A stretch of DNA of 64,000 nucleotides from Flavivirga aquimarina (GTDB lineage: Bacteria; Bacteroidota; Bacteroidia; Flavobacteriales; Flavobacteriaceae), in assembly GCF_030540835.1 (NCBI RefSeq), contig NZ_JAUOEK010000184.1:434001-498000 (forward strand), read 5' to 3'. How positions within the stretch are numbered: position 1 is the first letter of the stretch; each line of letters opens with the position of its first letter. Of the stretch, positions 1 through 10,405 are shown in pieces. The notes below the pieces were generated by a model, which ran no database searches, had not been told where the DNA came from, and saw nothing but the letters and a program-made list of their open reading frames with translations. Both the position numbers and the translations under genes were made by a program.

Positions 1-196
1 AACCAACTAAACCATACATAAATGCTGTAATAGCGATACGTGTAGGCTCTAAACCCATGGCTTTGTCTAGTCCGTGAACTGGAAATGGTGTATATATCTC
101 TTCAATGTGATGTTTTTCTGCCTTAACTTTTTTAACAGCAGACATTAATACATCATCATCCGTATAAATAGCGTGAATAACTTTTGAAGCTTCCAT
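1..196 (-). CDS. actD: ActD-like DUF3341 protein of alternative complex III (partial)
   Basis: The first 65 codons of a leftward gene are present; the rest lies outside the window. The start codon is at 196, ten bases after the end of the NrfD-like gene, so the two are in one operon. The visible part begins MEASKVIHAIYTDDD and continues with EEIYTPFPVHGLD, typical of the N-terminus of DUF3341 (ActD), a membrane subunit of the quinol-oxidising alternative complex III. A transmembrane stretch begins just before the cut (RIAITAFMYGLVG). The assignment rests on this motif and on the neighbours ActB and ActC. Only the exact boundary of the protein is unknown. Confidence 0.85.
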   Translation of the reverse strand, partial: MEASKVIHAIYTDDDVLMSAVKKVKAEKHHIEEIYTPFPVHGLDKAMGLEPTRIAITAFMYGLVG

Positions 197-205
197 TGAC
201 TATAT

Positions 206-1960
206 TTAGTTTATTAAATTTTTAGCTTGTCCAGACCAATCATCACGTTCTGCTCTTCCTGGAAAAGAACCTGTAATAGAATCTAACAAGTCATATTCTT
301 TTTTCGTCATCTTACTAACCTGAAGGAAGGTATAAATACCAATACTGTTAAGTGTTTCTTCCATTTTAGGTCCGATACCATTTACTTTCTTCAAATCATC
401 AGCTTCTTGTGTAGCAGCATCAAAGACTCCTATACTTCCAAGTAAGTCATTTACTTTAGCTGAGTTATCTTCTGTCGAATTATCTTCTTCTTCAGTAGTT
501 GTCTCAGCAGCTGGTGCTGGTGCAGGAGCTTGTCCTCCTGAAGTTCTTGCATCTACTCCAGTACCTACTAAGCTATCTCCTCTTTCTCTAATTTTCTTAT
601 AACGTTCTCCAGAAGATTTTAAAATGGTTTTAACCTCTGCTTGTGCTATTACCGGGAATGTTCTTGAATATAATAGGAATAATACAAAGAAGAATCCAAT
701 AGTACCTACAAAGATACCGATATCTACAAATGTTGGTGAGAACATAGTCCATGATGATGGTAAGTAATCTCTATGTAATGATGTTACAATAATTACAAAA
801 CGCTCAAACCACATACCTATATTTACTACAATCGAGATAAAGAAAGAGAACATAATACTTGTTCTTAATTTCTTGAACCACATGAATTGAGGCGAGAATA
901 CATTACAAGTCATCATCGCCCAATAGGCCCACCAGTAAGGTCCTGTTGCTCTGTTTAAGAACGCATATTGTTCGTATTCTACGCCAGAATACCAAGCAAT
1001 AAATAACTCTGTTATATATGCTACACCTACAATAGAACCCGTAATCATAATAACGATGTTCATTAATTCGATGTGTTGCACTGTTATATAATCTTCTAGG
1101 TTACACACTTTTCTCATAATAATAAGAAGCGTGTTTACCATCGCAAATCCTGAGAATACGGCTCCAGCAACAAAGTAAGGTGGGAAAATAGTAGTATGCC
1201 AACCTGGAATAACAGATGTTGCGAAGTCAAACGATACAATGGTATGTACAGAAAGTACTAATGGTGTCGCTAAACCTGCAAGTACCAAAGATACTTCTTC
1301 AAAACGTTGCCAGTCTTTTGCACGACCAGACCATCCGAAACTTAATAATGAGTATATTTTCTTTTGGAAAGGTTTAATAGCTCTATCACGTAACATAGCA
1401 AAATCTGGTAGTAAACCTGTCCACCAGAACACTAATGATACAGATAAATAAGTAGATATTGCAAATACATCCCAAAGTAGTGGTGAGTTAAAGTTTACCC
1501 AAAGTGATCCAAATTGATTCGGAATTGGTAATACCCAATACCCTAACCATGGACGGCCCATGTGAATAATTGGAAATAATCCTGCTTGTACTACTGAGAA
1601 AATAGTCATTGCTTCTGCAGAACGGTTAATCGCCATTCTCCATTTTTGACGGAATAATAATAGTACTGCAGAAATAAGTGTTCCTGCGTGACCAATACCT
1701 ACCCACCAAACAAAGTTAGTAATATCCCAAGCCCAACCTACGGTCTTGTTTAAACCCCAGGTTCCAATACCTGTTGATATGGTATAAATAATACATCCAA
1801 TTCCCCAAAGAAAAGCAGCAAGTGAAATACCAAAAACTATCCACCATTGTTTGTTTGCTTTTCCTTCTACAGGCTTTGCTACATCCACAGTAACGTCGTG
1901 GTATGATTTTTCACCTGTAACTAAAGGTCTTCTAATAGGTGCTTCGTAATGAGACGCCAT
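206..1960 (-). CDS. actC: ActC-like NrfD/polysulfide reductase membrane subunit with C-terminal helix-hairpin-helix tail
   Basis: Integral membrane quinol-binding subunit of alternative complex III, which passes electrons from menaquinol to cytochrome c or an oxidase. The first roughly 450 residues hold about ten hydrophobic helices with NrfD-family features such as WWVGIGHAGTLISA and a histidine-containing VLSVHTIVSFDF segment. The last 130 residues are unusual for the family. A low-complexity Ala/Pro and Glu/Asp linker is followed by a helix-hairpin-helix-like unit (KKVNGIGPKMEETLNSIGI) and a W-containing end (DDWSGQAKNLIN). A similar tail occurs, from memory, on some Bacteroidota ribosomal L21 proteins. 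It sits 28 bases after actB in the same operon. Core function is secure; the role of the tail is unknown. Confidence 0.9.
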   Translation of the reverse strand: MASHYEAPIRRPLVTGEKSYHDVTVDVAKPVEGKANKQWWIVFGISLAAFLWGIGCIIYTISTGIGTWGLNKTVGWAWDITNFVWWVGIGHAGTLISAVLLLFRQKWRMAINRSAEAMTIFSVVQAGLFPIIHMGRPWLGYWVLPIPNQFGSLWVNFNSPLLWDVFAISTYLSVSLVFWWTGLLPDFAMLRDRAIKPFQKKIYSLLSFGWSGRAKDWQRFEEVSLVLAGLATPLVLSVHTIVSFDFATSVIPGWHTTIFPPYFVAGAVFSGFAMVNTLLIIMRKVCNLEDYITVQHIELMNIVIMITGSIVGVAYITELFIAWYSGVEYEQYAFLNRATGPYWWAYWAMMTCNVFSPQFMWFKKLRTSIMFSFFISIVVNIGMWFERFVIIVTSLHRDYLPSSWTMFSPTFVDIGIFVGTIGFFFVLFLLYSRTFPVIAQAEVKTILKSSGERYKKIRERGDSLVGTGVDARTSGGQAPAPAPAAETTTEEEDNSTEDNSAKVNDLLGSIGVFDAATQEADDLKKVNGIGPKMEETLNSIGIYTFLQVSKMTKKEYDLLDSITGSFPGRAERDDWSGQAKNLIN

Positions 1961-1988
1961 AATTATATAATTGATTCTTTAATTAGAT

Positions 1989-4900
1989 TTATGCTTCAGT
2001 TGTATTTCTCACTTTTGTTTGATACTGTACATTAGGTTTTGTGCCTACGTGCTCTAACAAGTGATACATACGATTATCTTCTAAAAGTTTTGCAACTTTA
2101 CTTTCTTTGTCATTGATATCTCCAAATGCCATAGCACCACTGCTACAAGCTGCAGAACAAGCTGTTTGGAATTCATCTTTTCCAACTTTTCTTCCTTCAC
2201 GTTTTGCATCAAGAATAGTTTTCTGTGTCATTTGAATACACATAGAACATTTTTCCATCACACCACGTGAACGTACAACGACATCTGGGTTTAATACCAT
2301 ACGTCCTAAATCATCATTCATATGATAATCAAACTCATCATTTCCATTGTATAAGAACCAGTTAAAACGACGCACTTTATAAGGACAGTTGTTTGCACAG
2401 TATCTAGTACCTACACAACGGTTATATGCCATATGGTTTTGCCCTTGACGACCATGTGATGTTGCTGCCACTGGACATACAGTTTCACAAGGTGCATGGT
2501 TACAATGCTGACACATTACTGGTTGGAATGCTACTTGAGGATTCTCTGAAGCGTTTTCCATTTCACCAAACTCACTTAAAGAGCTTCCTAATCCAGAGAT
2601 CTCATCCTTTTTAGTGTTATCTCCTTCAAATGATTCTTCTGATGAATAATATCTATCTATACGTAACCAGTGCATATCACGGCTACGACGTACTTCTGTT
2701 TTTCCTACTACTGGTACATTGTTTTCTGCATGACATGCAATCACACAAGCTCCACATCCTGTACACGCATTTAAATCGATTGATAAGTTGAAGTGATGTC
2801 CGATTGAACGATCAAATTCATCCCATAAATCAACCTTTGGTGATGTTACTGGAACAGGTTCGTGATTTAAAGAAACCTCAGGAACTGCATTCCAATCCTT
2901 TTTCTCTTTAGTATTGAATATCTCTAAAGTTGTTTCTTTTACAATATCACCACGTCCCATTAGGGTATTGTGTAATTGTACCGAAGCAAACTCATGCTCT
3001 CCAGCTGCAGGTTCAATAGTTACTGTTTGAACATTATTGAAACCTTGATATAATGCATAAGCGTTTACGCCTGTTTGCATTTCAGATTTTAAACCTAGCG
3101 TTTTTCCATATCCAAATGCTAAACCAACAGAACCTTTTGCTTGTCCTGGTTGAATTATTACTGGAGCAGTAATTGTTACTCCGTTAACCGTAACATTAGC
3201 ATAACTACCATTTAATGCGCCATTAGCAACATGTTTATTCACTAAACCTTTTTCATCTGCATCTGCTTTTGAAATAGTTAAATAGTTATCCCAAGATGTT
3301 CTTGTTATTGGATCTGGAAACTCTTGTAACCATGGGTTATTGGCTTGTTGCCCATCTCCCATACCTACTTTGGTATATAGTGTTAATTCTAATCCTGTAC
3401 TTTTTGCTGAAGCTGCTAAAGCTCTGGCTGCATTTCCAGAAGGTGTTGCCTCTGCAGATTCTTCTGTACTATCATTTGATGAAGTACCTTCTGTTGTTTC
3501 AACTGTTTCTGTAGCTATAGTTCCAACAAACACACCATCGTGTAATGCTTCATTGAATGAGCTTCCTCCTAAAATGTCTGTTCCCCAGGCTTCTTTAATA
3601 TAATCATGGTAAGAAACATTATTCCCTGTCCATTTTAATAAAGCATCCTGAAATTGTTTTGTATCGAATAAAGGACGAATGGTTGGTTGTGTTAACGCAT
3701 AATGTCCTTTTTTAAACTCTACATCTCCCCACGATTCTAAGTAGTGAGGTGCTGCTCCTATATATTGTGCTTCTGAAGACGTTTCATCTACTTTCATAGA
3801 GAATGCTACAGATAGTTCTGTTTTTTTCAATCCTTCAATAAAATCTGAAGTATTTGCAAGGGTATAAACTGGATTGACACCACTCATAATAATAGCACCA
3901 ACTGTTCCGGCTTTCATATCGGCAACTAATTTGGTTACTGCCGCATCACTACCTTGTCTTGTTTTAATAGGTGTTTTAGGATCGAATGCCTTACTAGCTA
4001 AAGCTTCATTTATTTCTAAAGCAACTGTCTGTGCATTTACGTCTTGAATTCCTGTAACTACAACACCATTACTTCCTGCTTTCTTTAATTGAGATGCTGC
4101 TTTTTGAATGGCTTCATCAACTTTAGCAGATAACCCTTTACCAGAATACGAACCACCAACTACTAAACTATATAATTTAGCTAATGCTAATTTTTGTTGT
4201 GTTGGTGTTAATGGCACACGTTTATCTGCATTCGCACCAGTTAAAGACATATTAGACTCAAACTGTATATGACGTGACATTTTACCGTGATCTGGCACTC
4301 TGTTTTTAGCATATCCGGAATCGAAACCACCACCTTGCCAATCGCCTAAGAAATCTGCACCGACAGATACAATAGTCATCGCTTTAGAAAAATCGTAATT
4401 TGCTAATCCTCGCTCTCCATATTTAGCTTGGTAAGCGTCTAATGCAGCAGATTCTGAAATAGCGTCATATATTACATGACGAACATTACCATATTTTTCT
4501 GAAAATTCTGAAATCAACTTGCTTGTAGATGGGCTTGCAAACGTTTGTGTTAGTAACACGATATCTTTATTTGCAGCAGCAATACTTGTTAGCTTTTCAG
4601 TTGTTTCAGCGTTAAAGGTATCCCAAGAAATAGATGCTTCTCCTTTTTTAGGGACTTGAACTCTTAAACTGTCATACAAACCTAAAACCGAAGCATTCAC
4701 TCTGGCATTTGCACTACCATTAGTAGCTGCCATAGTATTGTTTTCAATCTTAATTGGACGACCTTCACGCGTTTTAACTAAAACACTAGCAAAATCAAAA
4801 CCATCGGCAACTGTTGTTGCATAGTAATTAGCAACACCAGGAATAATTTCTGTTGGTTGTACAACGTAAGGAATCGCTTTTTTAACAGGACCTTCACAAG

Positions 4901-5108
4901 CTGCTAATGATGCAGCTGCTGTACTAAAACCTACATATTTTAAGAAATCGCGACGTGTTGTAGCTGTTTCTTCCAATGTTTCTTTATCACCTAAAAATTC
5001 ATCAGTAGGAATCTCTTCTACAAACTCGTTTTGTTTTAGCGTCTCAACAATAGAGCTATTCTCGTTTAGCTCTTCAACACTTTTCCAGTATTTCTTGTTT
5101 GATGACAT
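1989..5108 (-). CDS. actB: ActB-like TAT-targeted molybdopterin-oxidoreductase-family iron-sulfur subunit of alternative complex III
   Basis: Large periplasmic subunit of alternative complex III that wires electrons through iron-sulfur clusters. Residues 51-71 carry a twin-arginine motif (TRRDFLKYVG) and a lipobox-like LAAC ending at Cys71, so it is probably exported by Tat and anchored as a lipoprotein. A molybdopterin-oxidoreductase-like domain, which does not bind the cofactor in this family, spans about 80-760. The C-terminal ferredoxin-like part has four cysteine groups: CTGCGACVIAC, CQHCNHAPCETVC, CVGTRYCANNC and CSMC. An Ala/Ser/Glu-rich linker (EGTSSNDSTEESAEA) separates two parts of the domain. 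At 1039 residues it is of normal length. It lies between the multiheme cytochrome gene and actC in one leftward operon. Confidence 0.93.
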   Translation of the reverse strand: MSSNKKYWKSVEELNENSSIVETLKQNEFVEEIPTDEFLGDKETLEETATTRRDFLKYVGFSTAAASLAACEGPVKKAIPYVVQPTEIIPGVANYYATTVADGFDFASVLVKTREGRPIKIENNTMAATNGSANARVNASVLGLYDSLRVQVPKKGEASISWDTFNAETTEKLTSIAAANKDIVLLTQTFASPSTSKLISEFSEKYGNVRHVIYDAISESAALDAYQAKYGERGLANYDFSKAMTIVSVGADFLGDWQGGGFDSGYAKNRVPDHGKMSRHIQFESNMSLTGANADKRVPLTPTQQKLALAKLYSLVVGGSYSGKGLSAKVDEAIQKAASQLKKAGSNGVVVTGIQDVNAQTVALEINEALASKAFDPKTPIKTRQGSDAAVTKLVADMKAGTVGAIIMSGVNPVYTLANTSDFIEGLKKTELSVAFSMKVDETSSEAQYIGAAPHYLESWGDVEFKKGHYALTQPTIRPLFDTKQFQDALLKWTGNNVSYHDYIKEAWGTDILGGSSFNEALHDGVFVGTIATETVETTEGTSSNDSTEESAEATPSGNAARALAASAKSTGLELTLYTKVGMGDGQQANNPWLQEFPDPITRTSWDNYLTISKADADEKGLVNKHVANGALNGSYANVTVNGVTITAPVIIQPGQAKGSVGLAFGYGKTLGLKSEMQTGVNAYALYQGFNNVQTVTIEPAAGEHEFASVQLHNTLMGRGDIVKETTLEIFNTKEKKDWNAVPEVSLNHEPVPVTSPKVDLWDEFDRSIGHHFNLSIDLNACTGCGACVIACHAENNVPVVGKTEVRRSRDMHWLRIDRYYSSEESFEGDNTKKDEISGLGSSLSEFGEMENASENPQVAFQPVMCQHCNHAPCETVCPVAATSHGRQGQNHMAYNRCVGTRYCANNCPYKVRRFNWFLYNGNDEFDYHMNDDLGRMVLNPDVVVRSRGVMEKCSMCIQMTQKTILDAKREGRKVGKDEFQTACSAACSSGAMAFGDINDKESKVAKLLEDNRMYHLLEHVGTKPNVQYQTKVRNTTEA

Positions 5109-5178
5109 ATTATATAATTGAATTACTTCTTATTATTTATTTTAAAGTTTTCCGCCTTCGCGGAAAAGAAAAATCATT

Positions 5179-6474
5179 CTAGTAATGACACTTACCACAT
5201 TCCAGTCCGCCCATTTGAGCCGCTGTTAACTCTTCTACACCATACTTTTTAGATAATTCTTCATGTATTTTTGTATAGTAAGCATTGTCTTTTACATTTA
5301 CATTTGTTGTTCTATGACACTCTATACACCAACCCATTGTTAATGGCGCATGCTGGTACATTACTTCCATTTCTTCTACAGGACCATGACATGTTTGACA
5401 CTCAACTCCTGCAACGCTAACGTGCTGTGAGTGATTAAAATAAACAAAGTCTGGCAAGTTATGAATACGCACCCATTTTACCGGTTGCGAATTTCCTGTA
5501 TATTTTTGTTCTGCATCATCCCATCCAGCGGCAGTATATAATTCTTGAATTTCATCATTATAATTAACACCTATTGCTTTTCCTTCTGCTAAAGTTTCAG
5601 GGGCTACTTCATAAATTGATTTATGACAATTCATACATACATTTAAAGAAGGGATACCAGACGTTTTACTAACTCTTGCAGAAGAGTGACAATATTTACA
5701 ATCGATACCATTATCTCCTGCATGAATTTTATGCGAAAAATGTATTGGTTGTACCGGCTCATATCCTTGATCGATTCCTATTTGCATGAAATACCCGAAA
5801 GCAAAATAAGCACTAGCTAATAAAAAGAATATAGCTGTTACTAACATTAAGAATTGATTCTTAACAAAAGCTTTCCATAATGGTGTTCTTGTAGTTTCTG
5901 GTAAATCTATATTTTGTGCCGAAACAAAACGACGCAATGTTTTATTTACTACATATAAACCAATGGCTAATAGTATAAATAAAATAGCTAACGCTCCTAA
6001 GATAAGTTCGTTTGAAACACCTCCAGTATTAGACGCAGTTGCTCCAGATCCCGGATTAGCAACGACAGCGGGTGGCGCTGCTTTTTCTTGAGCAGTATAC
6101 GCTAAAATATTATTTAAATCATCATCAGATAATTGTGGAAATGCCGTCATTGCTGCATTGCTATATTCAGCATAAATCTTGTTTGCATATGCATCACCAG
6201 ATTTTATTACACCTGCACTATTACGAATCCAAGCATAAATCCAATCTCTGTCTAAACCTTGTTCGTCCGACAAGCGTTGTTCTACATGACGTAATGCAGG
6301 GCCTGTCATTTTTTTGTCTAATTGATGACAAGCAGCACAATTGGCATTAAATAATGATTTTCCTTTTGCTGAATCTCCTTCCTGAGCAGAAAGAGAAGCT
6401 GTAAACGCTAATAAAATAATTAAGCCTAAACGAAGAATGTTTTTCCCTAATTTACGGTGAATCACCTTTTTCAT
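5179..6474 (-). CDS. actA: Hexaheme c-type cytochrome, ActA-like subunit fused to a monoheme cytochrome c domain
   Basis: First gene of the alternative complex III operon. Six CXXCH heme sites are visible: CAACH in a class I cytochrome c domain near the N-terminus, then CKYCH, CMNCH, CQTCH, CIECH and CGKCH in a cytochrome c7-like C-terminal domain. A signal peptide (LGLIILLAFTASLSAQ) precedes the first domain, and two hydrophobic helices (about residues 150-170 and 200-225) separate the two heme domains. I place the start at Met 6474 because the signal peptide follows directly; an in-frame ATG 45 bases upstream would add a hydrophilic stretch. The arrangement suggests a membrane-anchored electron outlet of the complex. 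Confidence 0.88.
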   Translation of the reverse strand: MKKVIHRKLGKNILRLGLIILLAFTASLSAQEGDSAKGKSLFNANCAACHQLDKKMTGPALRHVEQRLSDEQGLDRDWIYAWIRNSAGVIKSGDAYANKIYAEYSNAAMTAFPQLSDDDLNNILAYTAQEKAAPPAVVANPGSGATASNTGGVSNELILGALAILFILLAIGLYVVNKTLRRFVSAQNIDLPETTRTPLWKAFVKNQFLMLVTAIFFLLASAYFAFGYFMQIGIDQGYEPVQPIHFSHKIHAGDNGIDCKYCHSSARVSKTSGIPSLNVCMNCHKSIYEVAPETLAEGKAIGVNYNDEIQELYTAAGWDDAEQKYTGNSQPVKWVRIHNLPDFVYFNHSQHVSVAGVECQTCHGPVEEMEVMYQHAPLTMGWCIECHRTTNVNVKDNAYYTKIHEELSKKYGVEELTAAQMGGLECGKCHY

Positions 6475-6556
6475 ATTGTTGGTTAAATTAACTTCTAACT
6501 TTGGCATGATTTTTTCCATATAATAATAGAAAAAAACACAGTTGTAAAATCTCAGG

Positions 6557-6587
6557 CAAAAGTAATACTTAAAGTCGATTTTAGAAA
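6557..6587 (-). promoter_or_regulatory. Candidate promoter of the act operon
   Basis: On the minus strand a TACTTTTG box (6557-6564) matches the Bacteroidota -7 consensus TAnnTTTG. A TTTC (6584-6587) lies exactly 19 bases upstream, near the TTTG/TTG -33 element. It stands about 83 bases before the act start. Confidence 0.5.
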
Positions 6588-6662
6588 TGTTACTGAACCG
6601 TAATTAGTAATTTAGACAAATTCTAAATAATAAAAAGACCAACAATTAAGTTTATAACGTAT

Positions 6663-6670
6663 TACATTTG
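6663..6670 (+). promoter_or_regulatory. Candidate -7 box for the SPOR gene
   Basis: TACATTTG matches TAnnTTTG, 19 bases before the ATG at 6690. No convincing -33 element was seen. Confidence 0.4.
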
Positions 6671-6689
6671 TACAAATATATTTAGAAAC

Positions 6690-7091
6690 ATGAAATCATT
6701 TAATCTAAAAAATAATTATTTAAGTATTTTTTGCTTTGTAATTACTTCAATTTATTGCTTTGGACAGCAAGGTAATGTGACTATAAATCAAGATAAGAAT
6801 ATTACTGCTTTATTGGATATCAAGAAAACGATGAATAAAGAAGTGAATAATTCGAAAATGTATAAAATACAGATCTATTCTGGAAATCATCGCTCTAATG
6901 CTAAAAGTGCTCAAACTGAGTTTAGTAATTCGTTTTCGAATTGGCGCCCTACTATTCAATATGAGCCACCAAACTTTAAAATTTGGGCAGGTAATTTTAG
7001 AACGCGCTTAGAAGCAGATAGAGCACTAAAAAAAATTAAAAGAAAATTTCCTAATGCTTTTATATTTAAACCTAAAAAAAAGAAAAGCTAA
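6690..7091 (+). CDS. Secreted SPOR-domain protein
   Basis: A 133-residue protein with an N-terminal signal peptide (about residues 1-26, ending YCFGQQG). The C-terminal half has the SPOR pattern: YKIQIYSGNHRSNAKSAQTEF, then a second strand FKIWAGNFRTRLEADRALKKIKRKFPNAF. SPOR domains bind denuded septal peptidoglycan glycan strands, so a cell-envelope or division-site role is likely. It ends in a lysine-rich tail. Its stop codon overlaps the stop of a convergent 47-residue ORF by three bases. The promoter region is shared divergently with the act operon. Family call is firm; the precise role is unknown. Confidence 0.8.
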   Translation: MKSFNLKNNYLSIFCFVITSIYCFGQQGNVTINQDKNITALLDIKKTMNKEVNNSKMYKIQIYSGNHRSNAKSAQTEFSNSFSNWRPTIQYEPPNFKIWAGNFRTRLEADRALKKIKRKFPNAFIFKPKKKKS

Positions 7092-7231
7092 TTCAATAAC
7101 CAGCTACATATTATATAGATGCCATAAAAAATACCGCAGATAAAAAACAAAGCCATTCCTGTTGTAACTATCTCCATAAGTTTATTTACATAACTAGCGT
7201 TTCCGCTATCTTCTTCTTTAAAAAAATTCAT
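7088..7231 (-). CDS. Small single-pass membrane protein, 47 residues
   Basis: An ORF from ATG at 7231 to TAG at 7088. It reads MNFFKEEDSGNASYVNKL, then a hydrophobic helix (IVTTGMALFFICGIFYGIYI) and a short ICSWLLN end. It has no signal-peptide cleavage pattern and would be a single-pass inner-membrane peptide with a charged N-terminus. It overlaps the end of the convergent SPOR gene. No assigned family is recognised. Support comes from the clean start, the well-formed membrane helix and the otherwise empty strand between 7092 and 7390. Protein-level evidence is lacking. Confidence 0.55.
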   Translation of the reverse strand: MNFFKEEDSGNASYVNKLMEIVTTGMALFFICGIFYGIYIICSWLLN

Positions 7232-7390
7232 TTATTTCGAGGGATTGGTTAGAAACTAATTTAAAATTAAAGAAAAATATTCACTATTACAATTTTTATG
7301 TTCAATTTATGAACATAAATACTTAAAGCAATAAGAAGAAATACCTTACTTAAAAATTTACCATATAATACAAAATATGATAAGAACATA

Positions 7391-7427
7391 CAAAAAAACC
7401 GATCAAGTTTGATCGGTTTTTTTGTTT
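7391..7427 (-). terminator. Intrinsic terminator after infB (symmetric)
   Basis: ACCGATCAA-GT-TTGATCGGT (7398-7417) is a perfect inverted repeat flanked by A and T runs. Reading leftward it follows the infB stop by about 55 bases. It could work in both directions. Confidence 0.75.
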
Positions 7428-7481
7428 TAACTCATTTTATTGATAACGATATATCAAATTCATTCAAAAACGAAGAATCTA

Positions 7482-10298
7482 TTATTTAAGTTTCTTCTTA
7501 ACCTCAACTTCATGGAAAGCTTCAATAATGTCACCTTCCTTAATATCATTATAATTTTTAACTTGCATACCACAATCGTAACCTTTTGCTACTTCTTTAG
7601 CATCATCTTTAAATCGTTTTAACGATGCTAATTCACCTGTATAGACTACAACACCATCTCTAATTAAACGAATACTTGATGACCTAAGTATTTTTCCATT
7701 AGTTACCATACAACCGGCTATACTTCCTACTTTAGATACTTTAAATATTTCTCTAATTTCGGCAGTACCTGTAATCTCTTCTTTAAGCTCTGGAGATAAC
7801 ATACCTTCCATCGCATCTTTAAGATCGTTGATGGCATCGTAAATAATAGAATATGTTCTAATATCTATTTCTTCTTTATCGGCAATCATTCTGGCATTTC
7901 CTACCGGACGCACATTAAATCCAACAATAATGGCATCGGATGCAGATGCTAATAGCACATCACTTTCTGTAATGGCTCCAACTCCTTTATGTAAGATATT
8001 AACTTGAATCTCTTCGGTAGATAATTTCTGGAATGAATCTGTTAATGCTTCAACAGAACCATCCACATCACCTTTAAGTATAATATTTAATTCTTGGAAA
8101 TCACCTAGTGCTATACGACGACCAATTTCATCAAGTGTGATATGGCGTTGTGTTCTAACGGATTGCTCACGTTGTAATTGTGCTCTTTTTGATGCTATTT
8201 GTTTTGCTTCACGTTCGTCTGCAAAGACATTAAATTTATCACCTGCTTGTGGCGCACCATCTAATCCTAAAATAGATACTGGCGTTGAAGGTCCTGCTTC
8301 TACAACGTCATTACCACGTTCGTCATGCATCGCTTTAACTTTACCACTATGTTGACCTGCTAATACATAGTCACCTACTCTTAAAGTTCCTGCTTGCACC
8401 AAAATAGTTGACACATAACCACGGCCTTTATCTAAGAAAGCTTCTACAACTGTACCAACAGCTGGTTTATCGGGGTTTGCTTTAAGCTCTAATAATTCGG
8501 CTTCTAGCAATACTTTTTCCAGTAATTCTTTTATCCCGGTACCTACTTTAGCTGAAATATCATGGGACTGAATTTTTCCACCCCAATCTTCAACCAATAA
8601 GTTCATATTAGCTAATCCTTCTTTAATCTTATCTGGATTTGCATCTGGCTTATCAATTTTATTAATTGCAAAAACAATAGGAACGCCTGCTGCTTGTGCA
8701 TGGGATATGGCTTCTTTTGTTTGCGGCATGATATCGTCATCTGCTGCAGCTACAATAATAGCAATATCTGTAACTTGAGCACCACGAGCACGCATCGCTG
8801 TAAAGGCCTCGTGACCAGGCGTATCTAAAAACGCTATTTTCTGTCCGCCTTCCAGTTCTACACCATAAGCTCCAATATGTTGTGTGATGCCTCCGGATTC
8901 ACCCGCAATTACATTTTCTTTACGTATATAATCCAGAAGTGATGTTTTACCGTGATCTACGTGACCCATTACTGTTACAATAGGTGCACGCGTTTTTAAA
9001 TCTTCTTCGTTATCTACAACTTCTTCTATAGATTCTTCAATATCGGCAGTTATAAATTCTACCTGATAACCAAATTCTTCTGCTACGATAGATAATGTTT
9101 CGGCATCTAAACGCTGATTCATCGTTACCATCATACCTAATGACATACATGCAGATATAATTTGAGTTACAGATACATCCATCATAGTTGCAACTTCACT
9201 TGCTGTTACAAATTCTGTAACTTTAAGAATTTTACTTTCTGCTGCTTCTATTTGTTGATCAATCTCAGTTTGTTCTCTGTGTTGATCTCTTTTATCTCTT
9301 CTATATTTTGCTCCTTTACCTTTTGAAGACTTTCCTTGAAGTTTTTCAAGCGTTTCGCGCACTTGTTTTTTTACATCTTCCTCACTAGGCTCTTCTTTAA
9401 CAATATTGCGACGTCCTTGTCCAGGCTTTCCTTTGAATCTGTCATTTCCTCCAGGTCTTCCTCCTCCAGATCTGTTACCTGATCCGTTATTACCAGACTG
9501 AGGACCACCTACTTTACTAATACGTCTACGCTTTTTCTTATTAGTAGCCCCTGCATCTCCTGCAGCTTTAGCTTCAGGTTTCTTATCTTCTTTCTTTTTC
9601 TTTGGTTTATTAAACTGAGACAAATCAATTTTATCACCTGCTATTTTAGGCCCCGTAAGTTTCTTATACTGTGTTGTTACCTTTTCATCAGGAAGAACTT
9701 CTCCTTCTTCATTTATAATCTGCTGCTTAGGTTTGTCTTCCTTCTTTTCTTCAACTTTTTTCTCTACAACAATTTCGGCTTTAACCTCTTTTTTAACAGG
9801 TATTGCAACTTTTTCTTTTACTTCCTCCTGCTTAACAGGCTCTTTTTTAACAGGCTTTGCTGGTGTTTCGGCTTTTTTATTTACAGGCGCTTCAACCTCT
9901 TCTACCTTTTCTGCTTTCTTAGAAACGGTTTCGGTTTTTTTCTTTTTTGGCTCTAAATCAATTTTTCCAATTTGTTTAGGTCCTGAAAGTGACGCAGCAG
10001 CTTTAACTATTTCTTCTTTTTTGGCTGTTACTTTTTGCTTCTCTTCAAGTTCACGCTCGCGTTGCTCACGCAACACTTCTTTCTCTTTTATCTTAGCTTC
10101 TCCAACCTCTTTAGATGCTACTTTTTTACTAGCATCTGTTTGAAATTCATTAGAAAGAACATTATATACTTCCTCTGAAATCTTTGTAGTGGGTCGTTTC
10201 TCTATTTCGATGCCTTTAGAATCCAAAAATTCTACAGCACGATCTAGAGAGATATTAAGTTCGCGTAATACTTTATTTAATCTAATTGTTTCAGCCAT
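7482..10298 (-). CDS. infB: Translation initiation factor IF-2
   Basis: GTPase that positions initiator tRNA on the 30S subunit. A Bacteroidota-style long N-terminal region (about 1-430) is rich in Lys, Glu and Val repeats and Gly/Arg/Asn stretches and starts with an IF2_N helix unit ([21 protein letters not shown]). A second IF2_N-like unit lies near 360-430. The G domain follows with [16 protein letters not shown] (G1), [10 protein letters not shown] (G2), DTPGHEAFT (G3) and [10 protein letters not shown] (G4), then the beta-barrel and IF2 C-terminal domains. At 938 residues the length is normal. It is the last gene of rimP-nusA-infB, followed by a strong hairpin terminator. Confidence 0.98.
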   Translation of the reverse strand: MAETIRLNKVLRELNISLDRAVEFLDSKGIEIEKRPTTKISEEVYNVLSNEFQTDASKKVASKEVGEAKIKEKEVLREQRERELEEKQKVTAKKEEIVKAAASLSGPKQIGKIDLEPKKKKTETVSKKAEKVEEVEAPVNKKAETPAKPVKKEPVKQEEVKEKVAIPVKKEVKAEIVVEKKVEEKKEDKPKQQIINEEGEVLPDEKVTTQYKKLTGPKIAGDKIDLSQFNKPKKKKEDKKPEAKAAGDAGATNKKKRRRISKVGGPQSGNNGSGNRSGGGRPGGNDRFKGKPGQGRRNIVKEEPSEEDVKKQVRETLEKLQGKSSKGKGAKYRRDKRDQHREQTEIDQQIEAAESKILKVTEFVTASEVATMMDVSVTQIISACMSLGMMVTMNQRLDAETLSIVAEEFGYQVEFITADIEESIEEVVDNEEDLKTRAPIVTVMGHVDHGKTSLLDYIRKENVIAGESGGITQHIGAYGVELEGGQKIAFLDTPGHEAFTAMRARGAQVTDIAIIVAAADDDIMPQTKEAISHAQAAGVPIVFAINKIDKPDANPDKIKEGLANMNLLVEDWGGKIQSHDISAKVGTGIKELLEKVLLEAELLELKANPDKPAVGTVVEAFLDKGRGYVSTILVQAGTLRVGDYVLAGQHSGKVKAMHDERGNDVVEAGPSTPVSILGLDGAPQAGDKFNVFADEREAKQIASKRAQLQREQSVRTQRHITLDEIGRRIALGDFQELNIILKGDVDGSVEALTDSFQKLSTEEIQVNILHKGVGAITESDVLLASASDAIIVGFNVRPVGNARMIADKEEIDIRTYSIIYDAINDLKDAMEGMLSPELKEEITGTAEIREIFKVSKVGSIAGCMVTNGKILRSSSIRLIRDGVVVYTGELASLKRFKDDAKEVAKGYDCGMQVKNYNDIKEGDIIEAFHEVEVKKKLK

Positions 10299-10405
10299 AA
10301 ATCGCCTTTAAATACTCAAATATAATATGTTATATCAATTAATCTAGAATTTACCATAAAACATCCTTGATTTATTTTACAGTAAATTCAATATAATAAC
10401 TGATA

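Noticed and set aside
6475-6519. Upstream ATG at 6519 as start of the multiheme cytochrome
   Set aside because: It would place 15 hydrophilic residues before the signal peptide; the ATG at 6474 gives a normal signal peptide.
9733-10143. 136-residue ORF opposite the infB N-terminal region
   Set aside because: It is the mirror of the Lys/Glu/Val-rich low-complexity part of IF-2 and consists of Phe/Ser/Thr runs, a typical antisense shadow.
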